Shown here piece by piece: positions 7,065-15,919 of a stretch of 61,014 nt of DNA. The position numbers and the translations under genes were made by a program. Where the stretch lies: the NCBI RefSeq assembly GCF_028561335.1, contig NZ_JAQQTG010000010.1, positions 591-61,604 of the forward strand, written 5' to 3'. The stretch is from Aequorivita todarodis (GTDB taxonomy: Bacteria; Bacteroidota; Bacteroidia; Flavobacteriales; Flavobacteriaceae). The number at the start of each line of letters is the position of its first letter. Position 1 is the first letter of the stretch. The notes beneath the pieces are model-generated. The model saw nothing but the letters and a program-made list of their open reading frames with translations, was not told the origin of the DNA and did no database searches.

Positions 7065-8363
7065 TTGAAAATCAGCAAAATCTTTAATAGTACCCACATC
7101 AGGGTTTCCGCTATTGGCAGTTTGGGAATCAAGTTTTTTTCTGCGTTGTTCGCTTTTCTCAACGGAATTTTACTGGCGCGAATACTATCGGTAAAGGACT
7201 TCGGGATTTACGTTTTGGCCTTTACCACCTTGACCGTTTTAACTGTGCCCGTTTCTTTGGGGCTGCCCAATCTCATCACGCGCTATATTTCCAAATATCA
7301 GGTTTACGATGATAAGGCCTCCATAAAAGGCCTGCTCATTAAAACAAATATTTTTGTGGCAATCAGTTGTTTGCTGGTGTATGTAATTGCCTTTGCAAGC
7401 TATTTTGTTTGGTGGAAAAAGTATGATTTTATTTTTGCGGAAACCTTTATCTACGCCTTAATAGGATTGCCTTTTATAGCTTTGGGTTCCTTGCGCTCCG
7501 CTGCGTTGCGGGGATTAAAATACGTGGTTTTGGGACAATTGCCAGATACGTTCCTGCGTAATTTTCTCTTCTTTTTGGGCGTTGTTCTTTTTGCGCTCCT
7601 GGGATATAAACTTTCCCCGCAATCTGCAATGGTGTTGTTAACGATTGCCACGGTCATCAGCTTTTTTGTAGGGTATTATTTTCTGAAAATTAAACTGTTG
7701 AACGGCCTAAAACACATACAACCCGTTTTTAAAAGCAGGGAGTGGTTAAAGGAATCCATCCCGTTTACGCTCACCAGTGGTATTGAAGTCATCAAATCAA
7801 AATCGCTTACCTATATTCTCGCTATTTTTGGCAGTGTGGAGGCAGTGGCCATTTTTGAAATTGCTACGCGCAGCAGTGCCTTGATTTCGTTTACCCTTGA
7901 TGGTTTGAACAGTGCCATTGCGCCATATATATCTTCGGCCTTTGAGAAAAAAAATATGGAAAACCTACAGCGCATCGTTACCAAAACCACCCGAATCGTA
8001 TTTGTTTTTGCGCTTCCTGTGGCGTTGGTTTTTATGATTGGCGGAAGACCCTTACTCGACTTTTTATATGGAAAGGAATATAGCATTGCCTATTGGCCCT
8101 TGGTAATACTGTGTCTCGGCCATTTGGTAAATGCGTTTACGGGTTCTGCGGGAATTGTTTTGAATATGACCGGGCATCAAGGGTATCTTTCGAAGAGTCT
8201 TGCTGTAATGATGGTGCTGATGCTTCTTTCAAGTGTTCCATTGGTCATTGGGTACGATGTCGTTGGAGCTTCAATTGCCTTTAGTGCTATCTTTATTTTG
8301 CAGAATGTTTTATGGGTGCTTTACATAAGAAAAAATTTAAGAATCAATACAACAATTCTTTAA
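7065..8363 (+). CDS. Oligosaccharide flippase (Wzx-like)
   Basis: A 432-residue integral membrane protein with about twelve hydrophobic segments and the polysaccharide-synthesis flippase pattern (N-terminal GSLGIKFFSALFAFLNGILLARIL, then LGLPNLITRYISKY). It is expected to move undecaprenyl-diphosphate-linked repeat units across the inner membrane. The start is a TTG codon; no better ATG is seen in frame nearby. The sulfotransferase gene begins one base after the stop, so the two are probably co-translated. Base composition begins to turn AT-rich from here. Confidence 0.88.
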   Translation: MKISKIFNSTHIRVSAIGSLGIKFFSALFAFLNGILLARILSVKDFGIYVLAFTTLTVLTVPVSLGLPNLITRYISKYQVYDDKASIKGLLIKTNIFVAISCLLVYVIAFASYFVWWKKYDFIFAETFIYALIGLPFIALGSLRSAALRGLKYVVLGQLPDTFLRNFLFFLGVVLFALLGYKLSPQSAMVLLTIATVISFFVGYYFLKIKLLNGLKHIQPVFKSREWLKESIPFTLTSGIEVIKSKSLTYILAIFGSVEAVAIFEIATRSSALISFTLDGLNSAIAPYISSAFEKKNMENLQRIVTKTTRIVFVFALPVALVFMIGGRPLLDFLYGKEYSIAYWPLVILCLGHLVNAFTGSAGIVLNMTGHQGYLSKSLAVMMVLMLLSSVPLVIGYDVVGASIAFSAIFILQNVLWVLYIRKNLRINTTIL

Positions 8364-8364
8364 G

Positions 8365-9255
8365 ATGATGGAAAGTAAAAAAGCAAATCTTTTTGTAGTT
8401 GGCGCAATGAAGGCGGGCACTACCTTTTTCACAGAAATACTTTCCCAGCATCCACAAATATATCTTAGCCCGATTAAGGAACCGCATTATTTTATAAATT
8501 CCTTACCAAAAAATTTATACGAGCCATCCCGTTTTTTTTCTTTGGAAAATTACCTTGCAAATGATTTTCCAGCCCCATTGCATATTGCAAAAGTGGAAAA
8601 ATTGGACCAATACCAAAAACTTTTTTCCTTGGCTTCCGAGGCACATCTGTATCGGGCCGAAGCCAGTACCGCATATTTACACGCACCTGAATCTGCTGGA
8701 TTGATTCACGAATACAATCCCAATGCCAAGATAATAATTCTATTGCGCGAGCCGCTCAAAAGAGCGTTTTCACATTACAATATGGATAAGGGCTTGGGAA
8801 GGGTAAAAATGGAATTTGAAACCCTCGTTAAGGACGAAATTGTAAAATATAACAATGGCGCACTTCCTTGGAACAGTTATTTGGGGATGAGTTTTTATAA
8901 CAATGCAATTAATAGATACCAATCTTTCTTTGAGGATGTGTTGGTGGTTAATTTTGAGGATTTGACCAAGAATAAAACCGGGACGTTAAATGTAATTTCA
9001 AAATTTTTAAACATTAATGAATTTACTGCTGCTAATGTAGAACGGACCAATGAGACCAAGCAGCTACGTTTTCAAAAGGTGTTTTATATATTGAAGCAGT
9101 TGGGACTGAAAGATTATTTTTCAAAGATTTTCAGTCAAAATTTTAGGCAACGGCTCTTCCGTTTGGTAAGCAGCAATACAAAATCTGAGCTCAATATTTC
9201 TGAACAAACCCAAAACGATTTAACTACTATCTTTAATAACGAATCAAGAGGCTGA
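8365..9255 (+). CDS. PAPS-dependent sulfotransferase
   Basis: A 296-residue sulfotransferase-domain protein. The 5'-phosphosulfate-binding loop is GAMKAGTT (residues 13-20, Lys16 the key base) and the 3'-phosphate site is LLREPLKRAFSHY (about residues 125-137). It lacks a signal peptide or membrane span, so it should act in the cytoplasm on a nucleotide- or lipid-linked glycan before flipping. Donor supply is explained by cysC and cysDN 1.5-4.8 kb upstream and PAP removal by cysQ. The gene lies between flippase and polymerase candidate; the stop overlaps the next ATG by one base (TGATG at 9253-9257). The acceptor sugar is unknown. Confidence 0.93.
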   Translation: MMESKKANLFVVGAMKAGTTFFTEILSQHPQIYLSPIKEPHYFINSLPKNLYEPSRFFSLENYLANDFPAPLHIAKVEKLDQYQKLFSLASEAHLYRAEASTAYLHAPESAGLIHEYNPNAKIIILLREPLKRAFSHYNMDKGLGRVKMEFETLVKDEIVKYNNGALPWNSYLGMSFYNNAINRYQSFFEDVLVVNFEDLTKNKTGTLNVISKFLNINEFTAANVERTNETKQLRFQKVFYILKQLGLKDYFSKIFSQNFRQRLFRLVSSNTKSELNISEQTQNDLTTIFNNESRG

Positions 9256-10451
9256 TGGTATTGGATATTTGCATAACGGTCATTGTTTTTTTGGTTGGTT
9301 TCAACCTAAAGAATTGGTTTGGAGGATTTTCTTCTTTTGAGAAAAGTGTTCTGAACAAACTGTTTTTTTATCATATGATTATCGGGGTTGCCTTTCATTT
9401 CTACGCTGTTGAATATGGGGCTGATGCTATAGCATACTGGGATGTGCCAAAAGAAATTTCACTACCCGAAGTATTTGAAATAATCAAGAACGGATCTGCA
9501 TCAGGAATTATATATCTTATTAATTATTTTCCATCAAACACATTAAACTTATCATTTTTTGTTGGGAATATGTGTTATTCTTTATTCGGTTTCATCGGAT
9601 TTATATACTTATTTAAGATTATTAAAGACTTATTCAACAACTTAAACACTCTTAATGAGATTCGAATATTTGGAATTCCAATATTACCTTGGATCTGGTT
9701 TCTTCCAAATTTTCATTTTTGGTCATCAGGAATAGGTAAGGATACACTTTTATTTACTGCTATTGTTTTATTTCTTTATGCTTTTCAAAATATTCGCAAG
9801 CGATTGGTTATACTCTTGATAAGTATTCTTCTATCTTTTGCAATACGCCCCCATATTCTTCTTTTCTTACTTGTATCTTTTGCTATTGGTTATATTTTAG
9901 ATGGAAATTTAAAGGGGTATCAGAAGGCAATTTTATTTATTTTGCTCCTCATTGGTTTCGCTTCAATTTTTCGGTATGTTTTAGGCTTTATACAATTGGA
10001 AACGTTGGATATCAATAGTGTAGAAGATTATGTTTCAAAAAAGGCCAGTGGCTTAAATCAGGCAGACTCAGGATCTGGGATTGATACGAGCGGATATCCC
10101 TTTCCCTATAAGATTTTTACATTTTTGTATCGTCCCTTATTTTTTGACTCGCCTAACTCATTAGGTATTCTATCCTCTATTGAGAATTGTATTCTTTTAG
10201 TATTTACTTTAAAAGTTCTGTTCAACAAGCCATTTAAGGGATTACGAAAATCCAATTATTTGATTAAATCCAATTTAATCTACTTTTTAATAAGTGCAGC
10301 TGCTTTTGCTTTAATATTGGGTAATTTAGGCATCATGCTACGTCAAAAGAATATGATAATTCCTTCTTTAATAATAGTTGGATATAGTATTTTATATATA
10401 AACCATCAGCGGAAGAATAAAATAAATGAAAGTACTTCAACTTACAAATAG
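9255..10451 (+). CDS. Polytopic membrane protein, candidate capsule polymerase (Wzy/EpsG-like)
   Basis: A 398-residue protein with about ten hydrophobic segments spread over its length and a larger polar loop near residues 245-285 (VEDYVSKKASGLNQADSGSG region). Polymerases are poorly conserved, and the call rests on topology and on its position between sulfotransferase and glycosyltransferase in a locus that otherwise lacks a polymerase. The sequence is strongly AT-rich. The 3' end overlaps the next gene by 26 bases. An O-antigen ligase-like or other membrane glycan protein is possible. Confidence 0.6.
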   Translation: MVLDICITVIVFLVGFNLKNWFGGFSSFEKSVLNKLFFYHMIIGVAFHFYAVEYGADAIAYWDVPKEISLPEVFEIIKNGSASGIIYLINYFPSNTLNLSFFVGNMCYSLFGFIGFIYLFKIIKDLFNNLNTLNEIRIFGIPILPWIWFLPNFHFWSSGIGKDTLLFTAIVLFLYAFQNIRKRLVILLISILLSFAIRPHILLFLLVSFAIGYILDGNLKGYQKAILFILLLIGFASIFRYVLGFIQLETLDINSVEDYVSKKASGLNQADSGSGIDTSGYPFPYKIFTFLYRPLFFDSPNSLGILSSIENCILLVFTLKVLFNKPFKGLRKSNYLIKSNLIYFLISAAAFALILGNLGIMLRQKNMIIPSLIIVGYSILYINHQRKNKINESTSTYK

Positions 10452-11508
10452 TCTGATTACAGGTGGTGCGGAAAAATTGCTTTTTGATGCAATCCCATTT
10501 TATCAAAAAAAGGGGATAAATATTGATTTATTGGTATTAGATGGTACCGAGCATCCCCTTTTATCAGTTATAAAGAAAAATGAAAAAATAAGGATATATT
10601 CTTTCGGAAAAGGAAGTGTATATAATCCTTTTTTGGTGTTTAAAATCATTCCTTTTCTTAAAAAGTATGACGTGGTGCACGTTCATCTTTTTCCAGCTTT
10701 GTATTGGGTAGCATTAGCTAAATCTTTGTCATTTGCAAATACAAAAATTATATTTACGGAACACAGTACTCTTAACCGAAGACGAAATTTATTCGGCAAA
10801 TATTTTGATAAATTTATTTATAGCAAGTACTCAAAAATTATAGCCATTTCAGAATTGGTGAGGGAAAATTTAAAAAAACATTTAAATTTTGACGATAAAC
10901 GATTCTCCATTATTGAAAATGGTGTAGACCTAGAAAAAATTTCAACTGCTTTAGCTTCTGAGAATGATTTTTTTCAAAATAGCGATCCTAATCAAAAAAT
11001 CATTATACAAGTTTCAAGATTTATCTATCCCAAGGATCAGAAAACAGTGATTAACGCACTAAAATATTTACCTTCAAGTATAAAATTAATTCTTGTTGGA
11101 GACGGAATATTAAGAAAAGATTGTGAAAACTTAGTTGAACAACTCAAATTAGAAGATAGAGTGAATTTTTTAGGGGTTAGAATGGATGTTCCCCAATTAT
11201 TAAAATCATCAGATATAATCGTTTTATCTTCAGTTTATGAAGGTCTTTCATTATCAAGTATTGAGGGAATGGCTTCGGGAAAACCTTTCATAGCATCAGA
11301 TGTACCGGGATTAACAGAAGCAGTAAAAGGAGCTGGGCTTTTATTCCCTCAAGGCAATTCAAAAGAACTCGCTGATCAGATTTTGAAATTAGTGAACAAT
11401 CCCTCCTATTATTCCGATGTGTCAAAAAAATGCATTGAAAGATCAAAGGAATTTGACATTGAAAAAATGGTGGATAGTTATATAAATTTATATAAAGAAT
11501 TAGAATAG
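10426..11508 (+). CDS. Glycosyltransferase family 4
   Basis: A 360-residue GT-B enzyme. The N-terminal domain opens with LTNSLITGGAEKLLFD, typical of GT4 enzymes; the C-terminal nucleotide-sugar site includes VSRFIYPKDQ, LVGDG and YEGLSLSSIEGMASGKP, with the E-x7-E pair intact. It should add one sugar to the lipid-linked repeat unit at the cytoplasmic face. It overlaps the upstream membrane gene, and 11 bases separate it from the deacetylase-like gene. Donor and acceptor sugars cannot be read from sequence. Confidence 0.88.
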   Translation: MKVLQLTNSLITGGAEKLLFDAIPFYQKKGINIDLLVLDGTEHPLLSVIKKNEKIRIYSFGKGSVYNPFLVFKIIPFLKKYDVVHVHLFPALYWVALAKSLSFANTKIIFTEHSTLNRRRNLFGKYFDKFIYSKYSKIIAISELVRENLKKHLNFDDKRFSIIENGVDLEKISTALASENDFFQNSDPNQKIIIQVSRFIYPKDQKTVINALKYLPSSIKLILVGDGILRKDCENLVEQLKLEDRVNFLGVRMDVPQLLKSSDIIVLSSVYEGLSLSSIEGMASGKPFIASDVPGLTEAVKGAGLLFPQGNSKELADQILKLVNNPSYYSDVSKKCIERSKEFDIEKMVDSYINLYKELE

Positions 11509-11519
11509 ATAGAATTACT

Positions 11520-12500
11520 ATGACTCACGGAAGTTTAATTATTTCATTAGATTTTGAATTAATGTGGGGCGTTCGCGATAACAGCACCATAGATGATTAC
11601 GGGGATGCCATTCTTGGAGTAAAATCCGCGATGAAACGAATGTTGCAAACTTTTGATTATTATGATATTCATGCAACATTTGCGACCGTAGGATTTTTGT
11701 TTAATAAGGACAAAAAAGTGCTCTTGGATAATCTTCCTAAGACCAAGGTCAATTATGAGGATAAAAATCTATCACCATATGTTAATATCAATAATTATGT
11801 AGGTGAGAACGAAAAGGACGACCCTTATCATTTTGGATATAGTATTATCCAATTAATAAATGAATACCAAACCCACGAAATGGCAACCCATACTTATTGC
11901 CATTATTATTGTCTGGAACCTGGGCAGACGATCGATATGTACGAGAGTGACCTTAAAAAAGCAATAGAGGTGGCGGATAGAGAAGGAATACAATTTAAGA
12001 GTATAATATTTCCCAGAAACCAATATAACCATGAATATATCGAAATCTGTGAAAAAAATGGGCTTACCTGCTACCGTGGTAATGAAGAGCATTACATATA
12101 TAAACCAGCGAAAGGAGGGGAACAGACCCTCTTTAAAAGAGCGCTTCGCTTGATAGATGGATATTTCAATATAACGGGATATAATTGCTATAGTTATTCT
12201 ATTATCAAGAGCACTTTTCCCCATAATATACCCTCCAGTAGATTTTTAAGACCTTACAATAAAAAACTGAAAGCATTAGAAAAGTTAAAGTTAAAACGTA
12301 TTACTAACGCCATGACTTATGCTGCAAAAAATAACTTGGTATATCATTTATGGTGGCATCCACATAACTTTGGACGAAATACAAATGAAAACATACTGTT
12401 TCTTGAAAAAGTTCTTAATCATTATGAATATTTAAAAAAAACTTATCGTTTCCAATCAATTACCATGGGAGAGCTTTCCACAAAACTAAGAGCTAAGTAA
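11520..12500 (+). CDS. Polysaccharide deacetylase-like (NodB/CE4) protein
   Basis: A 326-residue cytoplasmic protein with CE4 features: motif 1 SLDFE (Asp11 as candidate base), a metal-binding HTYCH (His124 and His128), and FPRNQY as a motif-3-like arginine segment. It has no signal peptide, so it would act on an intracellular precursor, unlike secreted chitin deacetylases. Together with the adjacent formyltransferase this suggests that an amino group is freed and then formylated, which is inference. Its stop overlaps the next start by one base. Confidence 0.75.
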   Translation: MTHGSLIISLDFELMWGVRDNSTIDDYGDAILGVKSAMKRMLQTFDYYDIHATFATVGFLFNKDKKVLLDNLPKTKVNYEDKNLSPYVNINNYVGENEKDDPYHFGYSIIQLINEYQTHEMATHTYCHYYCLEPGQTIDMYESDLKKAIEVADREGIQFKSIIFPRNQYNHEYIEICEKNGLTCYRGNEEHYIYKPAKGGEQTLFKRALRLIDGYFNITGYNCYSYSIIKSTFPHNIPSSRFLRPYNKKLKALEKLKLKRITNAMTYAAKNNLVYHLWWHPHNFGRNTNENILFLEKVLNHYEYLKKTYRFQSITMGELSTKLRAK

Positions 12501-13264
12501 TGAAGACTATTATTCTTGCAGGCAAAGGCCAAAGCACAACATTTTTATATAATGCACTAAAGGATGATTTTGATATTGAAAAAGTGGTTATAGAAGAAAA
12601 GGTTGATATAAAAAAATTTATCAAAGGGAGGATTAAGCGTTTGGGTTATTTTTCGGTTTTTAATCAATTGCTTTTTCAAAGCACTATTCCAAAAATACTT
12701 TCATATTTTTCAAAAAAAAGAGTAGCGGAATTAAAAATGAAGTACAACCTTTCTTCCGTGCCAATTCCAGAACATAAAATAATGAACGTACCTTCTGTTA
12801 ATTCTAAAGAATCTATCAATTTTTTGAAAGATATAGATCCAACTGTAGTTATTGTAAATGGGACGAGAATAATAAGTACTAAAGTTTTAAAATGCACAAA
12901 AGCAAAATTCATAAATACCCATGTTGGAATTACTCCATTTTACAGAGGAGTCCATGGTGCTTATTGGGCTTTGGTAGCACAAGATATAGAAAATTGCGGA
13001 GTGACCATACACGAGGTGGACCAAGGGATAGATACGGGTTTAATTCTTAAACAAGCGAGAATTACTATTTCAAAGAATGATAACTTTACCACATATCCCT
13101 ATCATCAGTATGGTGTCTCTATTGCTCCTATGAAAACGGTTTTAAATGAAATTAAAAACAACACATTGGTTTATCAAAAAAAATCTTTTGAGAGCGGAAA
13201 ACTATATTATCATCCAACTTTTACCGGTTATTTATATCATAGAATTTTTAAAGGTGTAAAATAG
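12500..13264 (+). CDS. Formyltransferase-family protein (candidate sugar N-formyltransferase)
   Basis: A 254-residue protein with the formyl-transferase domain in its second half. The catalytic triad of the family is visible: Asn139 and His141 in INTHVGITPFYRG, and Asp178 in HEVDQGIDTG. It lacks the C-terminal tRNA-binding domain of Fmt, so it more likely formylates an amino sugar of the capsule with formyl-tetrahydrofolate. The first 100 residues are not typical of Fmt. Composition is AT-rich. Immediately downstream the DNA runs into a truncated copy of a glycosyltransferase start. Confidence 0.78.
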   Translation: MKTIILAGKGQSTTFLYNALKDDFDIEKVVIEEKVDIKKFIKGRIKRLGYFSVFNQLLFQSTIPKILSYFSKKRVAELKMKYNLSSVPIPEHKIMNVPSVNSKESINFLKDIDPTVVIVNGTRIISTKVLKCTKAKFINTHVGITPFYRGVHGAYWALVAQDIENCGVTIHEVDQGIDTGLILKQARITISKNDNFTTYPYHQYGVSIAPMKTVLNEIKNNTLVYQKKSFESGKLYYHPTFTGYLYHRIFKGVK

Positions 13265-13268
13265 TATT

Positions 13269-13352
13269 TTGAAACCCAAACTTATCCGCATAACCACAGT
13301 CCCCATTTCCCTCGAAAAACTGCTCGATTTTAGCAACACAAAAAAAATATAA
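13269..13352 (+). pseudogene. Truncated 5' end of a glycosyltransferase gene
   Basis: The frame from a TTG at 13269 reads KPKLIRITTVPISLEKLLD and then diverges to FSNTKKI and a stop at 13350-13352. The first part matches residues 3-21 of the intact glycosyltransferase at 14212 base for base. It is a remnant, not a working gene. Confidence 0.9.
13272..13327. repeat. 56-bp exact direct repeat, copy 1
   Basis: These 56 bases are identical to 14218-14273, an offset of 946 bp. Divergence begins at the base on each side. The repeat is the 5' coding end of a GT4 gene. Confidence 0.97.
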
Positions 13353-13420
13353 GTATTTAAGATTATAACTTTATAAAAAAAGTAATAGAAATCTTTTGTG
13401 TACAATATTTTGAGAAATTT

Positions 13421-14023
13421 ATGAATGATTTTTTTCACATTTCGAGTTTAAAAGAAAATTGCGAAATTGCAATGAAAGCCTATAGTGAAATTGTTAATTT
13501 CAATGAATATAGACAGAAGCGCAGAGCGTATTTTGAAAAGGAACGCGACTATAAACATTTAGAAGGTTATGATATTTATGAGGAAAACCCACATATTTTT
13601 TTGAAAAAACAACTAGATGAATTCTTAATCAGTACAGCCAGGGTATCTAAAATTTTTTGGCCGATTAGAAAGAAGTACAAATCTCGTGGAGAAAGATTAA
13701 GAAAAATGTTTTCGGTAAAGGATAACCATATTTTAAAGAATAGGTCACTGCGGGATGCTATAGAGCATAATGATGAAAAACTAGATGATTGGCTTGAACA
13801 AAAGTCAGCGTTCAAAATAAATTATTCTATAGGTGATAAACCTCCAAATATTGTTTATCTAGGCCCTTCAACTCAAGATTTAAAAATTGATGATCACATA
13901 CTGTATCACTTTGATCGATTAGGTTTAAAATTCTATTTCAGAAATCAAATTTTTGATATAAAGAAAATGAACGATGGAGTTGAAGAAATTCTTACTAAAA
14001 TTACAAAGTTCGAAGGATTTTAA
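13421..14023 (+). CDS. Uncharacterised 200-residue protein, possibly HEPN-like
   Basis: I do not recognise a firm family. The protein is soluble, strongly charged and helical in appearance. Residues 108-125 read NRSLRDAIEHNDEKLDDW, and RDAIEH (Arg111, His116) fits the R-x4-H motif of HEPN domains, but one short motif is weak support. It lies alone between the two copies of the 56-bp repeat, has flanking non-coding AT-rich stretches of 68 and 188 bp, and is as AT-rich as the preceding capsule genes. It could be a leftover of an earlier capsule cassette or a cargo gene unrelated to capsule. Confidence 0.6.
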   Translation: MNDFFHISSLKENCEIAMKAYSEIVNFNEYRQKRRAYFEKERDYKHLEGYDIYEENPHIFLKKQLDEFLISTARVSKIFWPIRKKYKSRGERLRKMFSVKDNHILKNRSLRDAIEHNDEKLDDWLEQKSAFKINYSIGDKPPNIVYLGPSTQDLKIDDHILYHFDRLGLKFYFRNQIFDIKKMNDGVEEILTKITKFEGF

Positions 14024-14211
14024 ATATACTCTACACGCGTAGTCGTATTTATTTTCGACTTGGTACTTTTAAAACGAATCATAGAATATACATCCAAGCT
14101 TGTGATTACGATCGATAAATTTTGGGCCGAATCCATTTACGGAATACAGTATTCTTATATTTTATATTTTTTGTTGCCCCTTGTATTAATATCATAGAAA
14201 AGATTTAAAAA

Positions 14212-15372
14212 ATGCCCAAACCCAAACTTATCCGCATAACCACAGTCCCCATTTCCCTCGAAAAACTGCTCGACGGACAATTAGCTTATTTAAACAAATT
14301 TTTTAATGTTACTGCCGTTTCTGGAAATGGACCATCACTAGAAGAAGTTAAAGAAAGAGAAAAAGTTCGTGTTGTTGCCCTGGAAATGGAAAGAAAGATT
14401 AATCCAGTTAAAGATATTCTTTCATTGTTTCAATTGATTAGATTCTTTCAGAAAGAAAAGCCAGATATAGTGCACTCCATTACGCCAAAAGCTGGACTAT
14501 TATCTATGACGGCTGCATATTTTACAGGGGTTCCCATTAGAATTCATACTTTTACGGGGTTAATATTTCCAACGAAAAAGGGGATTTTAAAAAAAGTATT
14601 GATAACAATGGATAAAATATTATGCGTATTTGCAACTAATATATATCCAGAAGGGCAAGGGGTGAAACAAGATTTATTAAAATATAACATTACAAAGAAA
14701 CCATTAAAGGTTTTGGCCAATGGAAATATTAATGGGATTGACACGGCTTATTTTGACCCAAGTTTATACTCAGATAATGATAAGACCTTATTAAAGACTA
14801 AATGGGGCATTCCCCAAGACAACTTCCTTTTTGTCTTTGTAGGCCGTTTGGTTAAGGACAAAGGAATAAACGAATTGATTGCTGCTTTTTCAAAGCTTTC
14901 CATATTAAACAATAAGGTTTCGTTGTTATTGGTAGGCCCTTTTGAAAATGATTTGGATCCACTGTTGCCCTCTACCTTAAAAACCATTGAAAGCCATTCC
15001 CGTATTTATTCTGCAGGCTATCAAAACGACGTTCGTCCCTTTTTTGCCATTGCGGATGCCCTTGTATTTCCAAGTTATCGCGAAGGGTTCCCCAATGTGG
15101 TTATGCAGGCCGGGGCTATGGGATTGCCGGCTATAGTAACAGATATAAATGGTTGCAATGAGATAATAGATCACCACGTAAATGGCCTAATTGTGGCGCC
15201 AAAAAATGAGGAAGAATTAAAAGCCGCTATGGAACTGTTGGTTATGGACACTACATTATATTCCTCCTTAAAATCTACATCACGGCAAATAATTGTTGAA
15301 AAATACAACAGACAAGAGGTTTGGGAGGCTTTGTTGGCGGAATACAGAAAATGTGTCAAAACTGGATTATAG
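14212..15372 (+). CDS. Glycosyltransferase family 4 (exopolysaccharide type)
   Basis: A 386-residue GT-B enzyme. Segments IVHSITPKAGLLSMTAAYFTGVPIR, FVGRLVKDKGI and YREGFPNVVMQAGAMGLPAIVTD are typical of capsule and exopolysaccharide GT4 enzymes. In the E-x7-E motif the second glutamate reads Gln (EGFPNVVMQ), which is worth noting though tolerated in some relatives. The 5' coding end (14218-14273) is duplicated exactly at 13272-13327, so recombination has occurred at this gene. Its 3' end runs into the palindromic repeat island. Composition rises back towards that of the flanking genome within the gene. Confidence 0.9.
   Translation: MPKPKLIRITTVPISLEKLLDGQLAYLNKFFNVTAVSGNGPSLEEVKEREKVRVVALEMERKINPVKDILSLFQLIRFFQKEKPDIVHSITPKAGLLSMTAAYFTGVPIRIHTFTGLIFPTKKGILKKVLITMDKILCVFATNIYPEGQGVKQDLLKYNITKKPLKVLANGNINGIDTAYFDPSLYSDNDKTLLKTKWGIPQDNFLFVFVGRLVKDKGINELIAAFSKLSILNNKVSLLLVGPFENDLDPLLPSTLKTIESHSRIYSAGYQNDVRPFFAIADALVFPSYREGFPNVVMQAGAMGLPAIVTDINGCNEIIDHHVNGLIVAPKNEEELKAAMELLVMDTTLYSSLKSTSRQIIVEKYNRQEVWEALLAEYRKCVKTGL
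14218..14273. repeat. 56-bp exact direct repeat, copy 2 (within the intact GT4 gene)
   Basis: Second copy of the repeat at 13272-13327, here as codons 3-21 of the functional gene. Confidence 0.97.
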
Positions 15373-15377
15373 CTCGC

Positions 15378-15851
15378 TTTTTCGGAGGGCAGGGGTAAAC
15401 CCTTCCATCTGACCCCGGCCCTAAAGGGAGCATACCCCGGCCCTAAAGGGAGCATACCCCGACCCTAAAGGGAGCATACCCCGGCCCTAAAGGGAGCCAT
15501 ACCCCATCCCTAAAGGGTGCTATCAATATCGCTGTATTTTATCTCTCCCCTTTAGGGGCCGGGGGTAAGCCATCCATCTGACTCCGACCCTAAAGGGTGC
15601 CATACCCCATCCTTAAAAGAAGCCATCAATAACATTGTTACTCCCCTTTAGGGGCTGGGGGTCAAGCCGATATTTGACCCCATCCCTAAAGGGTGCCTAC
15701 CCCGGCCCTAAAGGGAGCCCATCAATATTGCTGTGTTTTGTCTCTCCCCTTTAGGGGCCGGGGGTTCAGCCGATATTTGAGCTCCATCTCTATAGGGTGG
15801 TTCCCCCCTTTAGGGGTCGGGGGTATTCTGTTCCTCCTTTAGGGGTTGAGG
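15378..15851. repeat. Left palindromic repeat array (CCCTAAAGGG / CCCCTTTAGGGGCCGGGGG)
   Basis: About 475 bp made of two alternating elements. One is a 21-23 bp unit with CCCCGGCCCTAAAGGGAGC, in tandem at 15413, 15434, 15456, 15479 and 15502 and singly later. The other is the inverse form CTCCCCTTTAGGGGCCGGGG at about 15545, 15642, 15744 and 15804. Between them are conserved spacers (ATCAATATTGCTGTGTTTTG; AGCCGATATTTGA; CCATCTGA). Each inverse pair can form a long stem with a loop of about 30 nt, as in bacterial interspersed mosaic elements. No gene is seen here. Confidence 0.92.
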
Positions 15852-15919
15852 AAAAATCCAAAATTTATTATCTTTATAGGGGTTATCGATTAAGGATTTT
15901 TTTATTTAAATATTACGAG

